In this document: positions 1 to 5,079 of the stretch, piece by piece | Numbering within the stretch: position 1 is the stretch's first letter | Layout: each line of letters starts with the position of its first letter | From: Flavobacteriales bacterium UBA1958 | Lineage (GTDB): Bacteria; Bacteroidota; Bacteroidia; Flavobacteriales_D; Sanyastnellaceae | Direction of reading: 5' to 3' | DNA length: 5,079 nt | NCBI GenBank assembly: GCA_002336675.1 | Contig: DDEI01000015.1 | Span: 6,366 to 11,444, forward strand | Program-made: the position numbers and the translations under genes | Notes under the pieces: model-generated | What the model was told of the DNA's origin: nothing | Seen by the model: only the letters and a program-made list of their open reading frames with translations | Database searches by the model: none

Positions 1-10
1 TAAAATAATC

Positions 11-40
11 AAAGCCGTTTCTATTCATAGAAACGGCTTT
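11..40 (+). terminator. Perfect 14-bp palindrome, terminator-like hairpin
   Basis: Positions 11-24 and 27-40 are exact reverse complements (AAAGCCGTTTCTAT / ATAGAAACGGCTTT). They give a 13-bp stem with a TTCA loop, or 14 bp with 2 unpaired bases. The outer pairs are AAA/TTT, and the right arm runs into CTGCTTTTTAG, so a U-rich stretch follows on the + strand. On the other strand the tail is GATTATTTTA, so it could work both ways. This is the usual form of a Bacteroidota intrinsic terminator and would end a gene left of the window. The complication is that the peptidase reading frame is open through it and encodes what looks like the basic start of a signal peptide. Confidence 0.6.
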
Positions 41-70
41 CTGCTTTTTAGCTTAGCCATTTTTCTTTCC

Positions 71-1468
71 ATGCTTTCATTTTTGGGCCAAGCACAGAAT
101 CCTTCTGATTTAATTTACCAAAAGGACTCGTTAAAAGCAGACCTAGTGGACTTAAAAAACACACTTTATGAATCACACGAAAACCCGTTTTTCTATGTTG
201 ATTCTACCGCGTTTGAATTGGCATTTGATTCAATATACCAGAGCATTAACAAGGATATTAACCTCGCTGAGTATGGCGTGAAGGTTAGTAGCCTGTTACA
301 ACTCTTGAAAGATTCACACACTACTTTAAACTTACCAAGGTTTTTCAATTTCACTCGAGCGAACGAAGCGCTTAACTTATACTTTATAACTTCAAGAATA
401 GGTAACGACTTAATTTTGAGAAAGGACTACTTGGACAGCATACCTTCAGGGGCCGTCATAACTAGCATAAATGGAGTGTCCTCAGAGAAGATTTTAAAAG
501 ATGTTGAGCCGTATTATTTTTATGAAGGCAATTCTTTGGCACAAGCGCCTATAATATTAGCAGGAATCGCCCCTAAAATAGTCGCCTTAAACTACGGTAT
601 AGAATTGTTAAACGAGATAGAGTTTTCATACAATGGTGTTCTCAAGAGAATTGATTACCCCGGTGTTACTTATAAGACAATCAAGAAAGATAAGCGAAGC
701 GATAGTCCCAACCCGTATAAGTTAGAAACTGAAGCAGGAACAGCTTTTCTTAAAATAGGAAGCTTCTCTGCTAAATCTGACAGGTATTATGAACGCTTTT
801 TAAGAAAGAGTTTTAAAAAAATACAGAACCAAAAGACCGATTCATTGGTCATAGACCTCAGGGATAATTTAGGGGGGAGTGTTTGGAGAATGGAGGAGTT
901 GTTCACTTATTTATCTGGCCCAGACGTTCTATCGCCTTATAGTGTTTCTATGGTTAAAAGTCCGCTTAGTAGTTTAAAGTATGAAAAACTCACTAAAGGA
1001 ATTGGGGGATGGATTAGAGTACACTTTTACAAAAATAATGATAAGATGCGCGTGTTTAGAGAGGTTGCAAGTACTCCGCTTCATCAAAGAGATACTTTTA
1101 TTTATAAAGTTTATAGTGAAAAGAAGAAGCATGCTTTTCATGGAACTAAAACCCTCTTTATTAATCATTTTTCTGGCAGTGCGAGCGTCCTATTTACTTC
1201 GCAGTTTAAATCTCTTGGGTTTGGGAAAACCATGGGCACTCCTTGTCTAGGACCTTATGGAGGGACTTGGGGTGACTCTACTCCTTACTTTTTAAAAAGA
1301 AGTGGATTATTGGTGAATATATCGGTATTAAAATTACATTTAAATACTTTAAAAGAATCTTCGCCAGAGAGTATTCAGCCAGACGAATATTACTCTACAA
1401 CTATTGATGACTTGCTTCAAAACATTGATGGACTCAAACGATATTACATCTCTAAAAAAGCTAATTGA
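71..1468 (+). CDS. S41 family peptidase (C-terminal-processing-like serine protease), probably exported
   Basis: This is a serine endopeptidase of the tail-specific protease/CtpA class, probably acting in the periplasm or outside the cell; its substrate is unknown. Numbered from the ATG at 71, residues about 20-90 form the helical N-terminal region common in Bacteroidota S41 proteins, ending in LKDSHTTLNLP. A PDZ-like stretch includes SIPSGAVITSINGVSSEKIL (123-142). The protease core begins near 222 and contains LVIDLRDNLGG (259-269). The nucleophile is most likely Ser370 in FSGSASV, followed by FGKTMGTP (384-391). The C-terminus IQPDEYYSTTIDDLL (436-450) is typical. The start is doubtful: the frame is open leftward to base 2 without ATG, GTG or TTG, and encodes a basic n-region (IHRNGF) plus a hydrophobic core (LLFSLAIFLSMLSFLG), with a likely signal peptidase cut after GQA (Ala8). 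Initiation at 71 would leave only a stub of this signal peptide, so the gene may begin left of the window. It converges on the VOC gene 62 bp away. Confidence 0.88.
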   Translation: MLSFLGQAQNPSDLIYQKDSLKADLVDLKNTLYESHENPFFYVDSTAFELAFDSIYQSINKDINLAEYGVKVSSLLQLLKDSHTTLNLPRFFNFTRANEALNLYFITSRIGNDLILRKDYLDSIPSGAVITSINGVSSEKILKDVEPYYFYEGNSLAQAPIILAGIAPKIVALNYGIELLNEIEFSYNGVLKRIDYPGVTYKTIKKDKRSDSPNPYKLETEAGTAFLKIGSFSAKSDRYYERFLRKSFKKIQNQKTDSLVIDLRDNLGGSVWRMEELFTYLSGPDVLSPYSVSMVKSPLSSLKYEKLTKGIGGWIRVHFYKNNDKMRVFREVASTPLHQRDTFIYKVYSEKKKHAFHGTKTLFINHFSGSASVLFTSQFKSLGFGKTMGTPCLGPYGGTWGDSTPYFLKRSGLLVNISVLKLHLNTLKESSPESIQPDEYYSTTIDDLLQNIDGLKRYYISKKAN

Positions 1469-1530
1469 TAGCTAAAATTTTATTTTGTCTGCCGAGTAGT
1501 TACTCACAGGCCAGCGCCCTCAAACAACTG

Positions 1531-1950
1531 CTATTTTTCAAAAAGCTGATTTATATTTTTAAATGACTTAAACTCAAGTGCATTATTTTCCGGATCTAAA
1601 AAAAACATCGTCCCTTGCTCTCCAACTTGGCCTTTAAAACGTATGTAGGGTTCTATGACAAAATCTATGCCTTTTGAAGTTAATTTCTCAGATAAATTAG
1701 CCCATTTACCCCAGTCCAAAACAACTCCAAAATGTGGAATAGGCACATCATGTCCATCTACGGAGTTAGAAATTGGCTTGTCAACATTCAATTGATTTGG
1801 TTTTTGATGAATAACAAGTTGATGACCGAAAAAATTAAAATCGACCCAGTGTTCTGAACTTCTTCCTTCAGAACATCCTAATACTTCTTTATAGAATTTT
1901 CGGCAAATAGCTAAGTCTTTTACTGGAATTGCCAGATGAAAAGGATTCAT
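1531..1950 (-). CDS. VOC superfamily protein (glyoxalase/extradiol dioxygenase-like)
   Basis: A 139-residue single-unit vicinal-oxygen-chelate protein made of two beta-alpha-beta-beta-beta modules. The start FHLAIPVKDL (4-13) and RKFYKEVLGC (17-26) form the first module; PHFGVVLDW (72-80), FFLDPENNALEF (116-127) form the second. The likely metal ligands are His5, His73 and Glu126, the 2-His-1-Glu pattern of this superfamily. The conserved block GRSSEHWVDFNFFGHQLVIH (29-48) places it in a widespread family of about 140 residues usually annotated only as VOC family protein; the substrate is unknown. I chose the ATG at 1950 because family members begin MNPFHLA. An in-frame ATG at 1971 and GTG at 2001 would add 7 or 17 residues that fit nothing conserved. 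No Shine-Dalgarno sequence is visible. It lies 169 bp downstream of the DUF1826-like gene, with a candidate promoter of its own in the gap. Confidence 0.9.
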   Translation of the reverse strand: MNPFHLAIPVKDLAICRKFYKEVLGCSEGRSSEHWVDFNFFGHQLVIHQKPNQLNVDKPISNSVDGHDVPIPHFGVVLDWGKWANLSEKLTSKGIDFVIEPYIRFKGQVGEQGTMFFLDPENNALEFKSFKNINQLFEK

Positions 1951-2014
1951 GGTTTTTATTATTTCTAACATATTGAACAAGCACAATGAGCTTATTAACA
2001 CATAAATTATCCTT

Positions 2015-2045
2015 CAAATTTAACGTATAATATATGGACTTAAAA
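2015..2045 (-). promoter_or_regulatory. Candidate Bacteroidota-type promoter for the VOC gene
   Basis: Read leftward, positions 2022-2015 spell TAAATTTG, an exact match to the Bacteroidota -7 consensus TAnnTTTG. Nineteen bases upstream, 2045-2042 read TTTT, three of four matches to the -33 TTTG element. Transcription would start near 2008, giving a leader of roughly 58 nt before the ATG at 1950. The -33 element falls inside the palindrome at 2033-2062. The region is AT-rich, so a chance match is possible. Confidence 0.4.
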
Positions 2046-2062
2046 TCTCTTTTAAGTCCATA
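2033..2062 (-). repeat. Perfect 13-bp inverted repeat: operator or transcript-end hairpin
   Basis: Positions 2033-2045 (TATGGACTTAAAA) and 2050-2062 (TTTTAAGTCCATA) are exact reverse complements around a 4-base loop. In leftward RNA the loop is GAGA, a stabilising GNRA tetraloop, and the hairpin is followed by UAUUAU rather than a real U-tract. It lies 57 bp beyond the stop of the DUF1826-like gene and just upstream of the candidate VOC -7 element. It could therefore end the upstream transcript, protect its 3' end, or be a dimeric repressor site covering the VOC -33 region. The sequence alone does not decide between these. Confidence 0.5.
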
Positions 2063-2119
2063 AAACTCCCTTATTATTCTGATATTAGGGCCTTCTGATT
2101 TTAAGCTTTCATATTGGGC

Positions 2120-2848
2120 TTAACAGATCATCATTAACCGGGTTTCTCCAGTTTTTTCTTTTGGGGCACGGTGTATACATGGAGGGACGTTGCTTTGAGG
2201 GTGATCTACTGCCAACTTCCATAAATGACCAACGCCAAGGCTTATAAGACGTGCCTTAGGTTCTGCTCTGTAGTGTAAATCAAAAAAGTATTCACTTAAA
2301 AACGATTCAAAACCTTCCTCTGCCCCTCCATATAGATTTTTGAGTTCGTGACGTATTTCTGGGATAAGCACTTTTTTCTTGGCTTGTAAATTTGGTACTA
2401 TCTCACTCGCTGCGCCAGAGTAAGTGCATAAAAAAGTATCTGTAGGTATAGGAGATCGATCGACATGGAAAGAATAAACATCGGTAGGAAAAAACGGGTA
2501 AGCATTATCTCTCTCATAACATTTGATAAGGTTAATTACAGGTGAAGTGCCAAGGGATTTTAATAATTGAAAGTCATTTAAAAGAATTTTTCGAGCAAGT
2601 TCTCCTTCGGCGCTCAATTTTAATCCGCATAGCGTCTCTTGATCAAGTTCTGACATATTTTCGTTTAGCTCAACCTCATTCACAATCTCAGAAAAATCAC
2701 CTATTAGCTCACGAGCATAACTAACAGCATTTATTTCTCCATGAAAAGGCGCAGAAACAAGTTCTTTAAAACTAGTCACTGTTTGAATTTGATTGCTCTC
2801 ATGAGAAAAGTGTTTCAATAGTTGAATATCATTTACAGCATTCTTCAT
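2120..2848 (-). CDS. DUF1826-like protein, possible Fe(II)/2-oxoglutarate-type oxygenase fold
   Basis: A 242-residue soluble protein with no signal peptide or membrane segment. The C-terminal half carries the signature I associate with DUF1826 proteins: FHVDRSP (127-133), then FLCTYSGAASEIVP (139-152), and finally PPCIHRAPKE (222-231) followed by TRLMMIC at the end. His128-x-Asp130, His226 and Arg237 have the order and spacing of the HxD...H...R metal and co-substrate site of double-stranded beta-helix Fe(II)/2-oxoglutarate dioxygenases. That enzymatic reading is my inference; no substrate can be proposed. The N-terminal 100 residues are less conserved and mostly helical in character. The first ATG (2848) is preceded directly by an in-frame TTG at 2851; I prefer the ATG. 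There is no Shine-Dalgarno sequence. It starts 25 nt after the membrane protein gene stops, so the two are probably co-transcribed. Assignment to DUF1826 rests on remembered motifs and could be a sister family. Confidence 0.75.
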   Translation of the reverse strand: MKNAVNDIQLLKHFSHESNQIQTVTSFKELVSAPFHGEINAVSYARELIGDFSEIVNEVELNENMSELDQETLCGLKLSAEGELARKILLNDFQLLKSLGTSPVINLIKCYERDNAYPFFPTDVYSFHVDRSPIPTDTFLCTYSGAASEIVPNLQAKKKVLIPEIRHELKNLYGGAEEGFESFLSEYFFDLHYRAEPKARLISLGVGHLWKLAVDHPQSNVPPCIHRAPKEKTGETRLMMIC

Positions 2849-2873
2849 CAATTCGTAGGTTATGATTAAGTGA

Positions 2874-3542
2874 TTAATCGTTTTTATCTGGCATTTTTTC
2901 TGCCCCTAAATAAATAAATACCGTAGCTAAAATCATCCAAATATGGCTAATAGCGAGATAATTCATCCATTCATGAATGGAAAATTTCAAAGAAAATGTA
3001 AGTGCTGATAAAGCGGCAAAACCTATTCCAGCTATAATATATCTACTCGCTTCATTTTTATTTTTAAGCAACAGCACTACCTGTATAGGTAAGACAATAA
3101 ACACTAAACCATATCCAGAGTGGATCTGTACGTAAAAGAAGTCTAACGAAGAAAGGGTGAGAAATAAGAAAAGAGCAAATTCAACAAGATTGAACATTCG
3201 AAGAGCTCTAAGGTGCTTCTTTTTTAAGAGGATGCCGGCATGCTCTATAGCGCCTCTTTCGATAAGCATTATAGCAAACATACTAATCACCCAACCTACA
3301 AGTTTCCAACTGCTGCCGATCATGTATTGAAACGCATGGCCTAATAAACCTCCAAAAAGGGTGGCCAGACCCATCACTAAGAAATAATATTTAAAATAAG
3401 TAAAGGATAAATTTTTTGACGACTTTTTATGCATTTTAAAGTAAAACCAAATACAGAAAAAACTAACAAGCAAATCGGTAAGTGATACCATAGGCTCATC
3501 TATTCTCAAAGAGAAAAAATCAATTGAAATTACTTTGTTCAT
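2874..3542 (-). CDS. Seven-segment integral membrane protein of unknown function
   Basis: A 222-residue polytopic inner-membrane protein. Hydrophobic segments lie at about 19-36, 52-74, 77-96, 114-133, 139-160, 167-186 and 195-214, giving seven probable helices with short basic loops such as KKKH (107-110). Polar residues sit at or in the helices: Glu16, Thr22 and Asp23 in EPMVSLTD before or in helix 1, Gly68-His69 in helix 2, and HEWMNYLAISHIW (190-202) leading into helix 7. Seven helices with embedded His and acidic residues recall the CREST superfamily (alkaline ceramidase/PAQR-type hydrolases) and uncharacterised Bacteroidota families resembling it, but the exact HxxxH motif is absent, so this is only a suggestion. 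The ATG at 3542 is the sole sensible start, with no Shine-Dalgarno sequence. A small hairpin lies 10-24 nt upstream. The gene is followed 25 nt later by the DUF1826-like gene. A weak -7-like TATCTTTA at 3579-3572 lacks a -33 partner. Confidence 0.75.
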   Translation of the reverse strand: MNKVISIDFFSLRIDEPMVSLTDLLVSFFCIWFYFKMHKKSSKNLSFTYFKYYFLVMGLATLFGGLLGHAFQYMIGSSWKLVGWVISMFAIMLIERGAIEHAGILLKKKHLRALRMFNLVEFALFLFLTLSSLDFFYVQIHSGYGLVFIVLPIQVVLLLKNKNEASRYIIAGIGFAALSALTFSLKFSIHEWMNYLAISHIWMILATVFIYLGAEKMPDKND

Positions 3543-3551
3543 AAAGTTGTA

Positions 3552-3566
3552 TGCCGAAAAGCGGCA
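3552..3566 (-). repeat. Short GC-rich hairpin in the leader of the membrane protein gene
   Basis: Positions 3552-3556 (TGCCG) and 3562-3566 (CGGCA) pair around a 5-base loop. In leftward RNA the loop is CUUUU. The stem ends 10 nt before the ATG at 3542, so it lies at the edge of the ribosome footprint. It lacks a following U-run, so it is unlikely to be a terminator for hutU. With only five pairs it may be accidental. Confidence 0.3.
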
Positions 3567-3659
3567 AGGGATAAAGATAATATAAAACGTGGGCTATATC
3601 TTGGGCTCCCGGTCTAACCAGATACTATCGAATATTTTATATATGACTATTGCTCTAGC

Positions 3660-5079
3660 CTATAAACTATCCATAATAGAATCCTCTACAATCTGAGCCA
3701 CCGTGATCTTCAGCCCTGGAGTCCTGTCCATCTCTCGTTTAATGGCAAAAAGGGCTTCTTCGTTTCGAGCCCAACTTCTTCTGGCTATTCCGTTATTCAC
3801 ATCATAGAAGAGCATGTTTTTTAGTCTGGCTTCTGCTTCTGCGCTTCCGTCTAGTAGCATGCCAAATCCTCCGTTCATTACCTCTCCCCAGCCTACTCCT
3901 CCACCGTTATGGATAGAAACCCAAGTAGCTCCTCTAAAGCTGTCTCCTATCACATTATGGATGGCCATGTCTGCAGTAAACTTAGAACCGTCATAGATGT
4001 TACTGGTCTCTCGGAATGGTGAGTCTGTTCCAGAAACATCATGGTGGTCTCTCCCTAGAATAACAGCTGCTTTTAGCTCCCCTGAGTTTACAGCTTTATT
4101 GAACTCCTCTGCAATTTTGGCTCTTCCTTCCGCATCTGCATATAATATTCTAGCCTGTGAACCTACAACGAGTTTGTTCTTTTTGGCGTCTTCTATCCAC
4201 TGAATATTGTCCTGCATCTGCTGCTGAATTTCAGCTGGAGCAGTAGGTTTTATTTCTCTCATTACCCGGAGAGCTATATCATCTGTCTTGTCTAAATCTT
4301 CTGGCAAACCTGAGGCACAAACCCATCGGAATGGTCCGAAACCATAATCAAAACACATGGGCCCTAGAATATCTTGAACGTAAGAAGGATACTTGAAGTC
4401 TATGCCGTTTTCGGCCATTACGTTACCGCCTGCTCTGCTCGACTCCAGTAAAAATGCATTTCCGTAATCGAAGAAATACGTTCCTCTTTCTGTGTGTTTG
4501 TTTACTGCTGAGGCATGCCTTCTTAAGGATTCTTTTACCAACTCCTCAAACTTGGAAGGATTGTCTTTTATAAGTAAAGTAGCTTCTTCATAAGCTATGC
4601 CTGCTGGATAATACCCGCCACTCCAGGGATTGTGTAGTGAGGTTTGATCTGAACCTAGGTGAATGAAAATTTCTTCTTCGTAGAAACGCTCCCAGATATC
4701 TACCACGTTTCCTTGGTAAGCTATGGATACTACTTCTTGGTTTTTCATTGCAATGCGTGTTCTGCGCACCAGCTCATCCATGTCTGAAATCAATTCGTCC
4801 ACCCACCCCTGCTCATGCCGTTTAGACGAGGCCTCATCATTTACCTCTGCGCAAATGGTGATGCATTCTGCTATATTTCCAGCCTTAGGTTGTGCTCCAC
4901 TCATACCGCCAAGTCCTGCTGTAAGAAATATTTTACCTTTAGGTGTCTCTCCTTTCTTTAATCTTTTTCGGAAAGCATTCATCACCGTAATGGTGGTTCC
5001 ATGCACTATTCCTTGAGGCCCGATATACATATAAAAACCAGCAGTCATTTCTCCATACTGAGTAACTCCCAGTGCATTG
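3660..5079 (-). CDS. hutU: Urocanate hydratase (urocanase), 5' end beyond the window
   Basis: Second enzyme of histidine degradation (EC 4.2.1.49): cytosolic, using tightly bound NAD+ as an electrophile to hydrate urocanate to 4-imidazolone-5-propanoate. The frame is open to the right edge, reading NALGVTQYGE before the methionine at 5048, which is internal: family members continue through QYGEMTAG. About 472 residues are present and roughly 200 N-terminal ones are missing. Counting from that methionine: YIGPQGIVHGT (8-18), the NAD-binding loop TAGLGGMSGAQP (43-54), FDYGFGPFRWVC (233-244), GRDHHDVSGTDSPFRETSN (332-350) and ATWVSIHNGGGVGWGEV (374-390). These wordings match the long eukaryote-type urocanase (human UROC1) better than the 557-residue Pseudomonas type. 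The segment VVGSQARILYAD (294-305) stands where the bacterial signature FQGLPARICW carries the active-site cysteine; here it is Leu302. The TAG stop is intact. The next gene downstream, 117 bp away, is not a hut gene. Confidence 0.97.
   Translation of the reverse strand, partial: NALGVTQYGEMTAGFYMYIGPQGIVHGTTITVMNAFRKRLKKGETPKGKIFLTAGLGGMSGAQPKAGNIAECITICAEVNDEASSKRHEQGWVDELISDMDELVRRTRIAMKNQEVVSIAYQGNVVDIWERFYEEEIFIHLGSDQTSLHNPWSGGYYPAGIAYEEATLLIKDNPSKFEELVKESLRRHASAVNKHTERGTYFFDYGNAFLLESSRAGGNVMAENGIDFKYPSYVQDILGPMCFDYGFGPFRWVCASGLPEDLDKTDDIALRVMREIKPTAPAEIQQQMQDNIQWIEDAKKNKLVVGSQARILYADAEGRAKIAEEFNKAVNSGELKAAVILGRDHHDVSGTDSPFRETSNIYDGSKFTADMAIHNVIGDSFRGATWVSIHNGGGVGWGEVMNGGFGMLLDGSAEAEARLKNMLFYDVNNGIARRSWARNEEALFAIKREMDRTPGLKITVAQIVEDSIMDSL

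Noticed and set aside
974..1250. Open frames on both strands inside the S41 peptidase gene
   Set aside because: They overlap the conserved peptidase core and have low-complexity, unrecognisable products.
1494..1505. Small palindrome GAGTAGTTACTC between the converging S41 and VOC genes
   Set aside because: Only five pairs with a 2-base gap and no T-run on either side; too weak to call a shared terminator.
2068..2090. Imperfect inverted repeat CCCTTAT...ATTAGGG downstream of the DUF1826-like gene, with a short T-run beyond it in leftward RNA
   Set aside because: Only six of seven pairs, with a 9-base loop and a four-base T-run; possible weak terminator but not convincing beside the perfect palindrome next to it.
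2542..2724. 60-residue open frame opposite the DUF1826-like gene
   Set aside because: Fully antisense to a better-supported gene, with no start signal or domain.
3572..3579. TATCTTTA on the minus strand as a -7 element for the membrane protein gene
   Set aside because: One mismatch to TAnnTTTG and no TTTG-like element at the expected distance; likely chance in AT-rich DNA.
3591..3607. Two copies of GGGCT twelve bases apart downstream of hutU
   Set aside because: Five-base direct repeats are expected by chance; no further copies or context.
3814..5016. Three open frames on the plus strand opposite hutU (3814-3996, 3997-4203, 4723-5016)
   Set aside because: They are antisense to a strongly conserved urocanase, have no recognisable domain, and are mirror images of its codon usage.
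5046..5048. The methionine at 5048 as the true start of hutU
   Set aside because: The frame continues to the window edge with conserved urocanase residues (TQYGEMTAG), so this methionine is internal.

Overview
This is an AT-rich bacterial window with five protein-coding genes and no RNA gene, insertion sequence or CRISPR array that I can see. It looks like Bacteroidota, probably a Cytophagales- or Flavobacteriia-type organism. The reasons are the lack of Shine-Dalgarno sequences before the starts, a TAnnTTTG-type -7 promoter element, A/T-rich codon use, and a urocanase of the long eukaryote-like form. The lineage is an inference from these traits, not from a database match.

Layout: one gene reads rightward (71-1468, probably from further left). 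It encodes a secreted or periplasmic S41-family (C-terminal-processing-like) serine peptidase. A perfect terminator-like palindrome lies at 11-40, exactly where its signal peptide would be encoded, so its true start is uncertain. It converges on four leftward genes. In transcription order these are: the 3' two-thirds of a urocanate hydratase gene (hutU, cut by the right edge); a seven-segment integral membrane protein of unknown function; a DUF1826-like protein with an H-x-D...H...R pattern suggestive of an Fe(II)/2-oxoglutarate oxygenase fold; and a small VOC-superfamily metalloenzyme.

The membrane protein and the DUF1826-like gene are 25 nt apart and probably share a transcript. The VOC gene seems to have its own promoter, whose -33 region lies inside a perfect 13-bp palindrome that may be an operator or the end of the upstream transcript. 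hutU is separated from the membrane protein gene by about 117 bp, and no other histidine-degradation gene is visible.

Most of the window is ordinary chromosomal content. I see no defence system or clear new multi-gene system. The points most worth a second look are the membrane protein/DUF1826-like pair, the two perfect palindromes, and the urocanase lacking the classical active-site cysteine.
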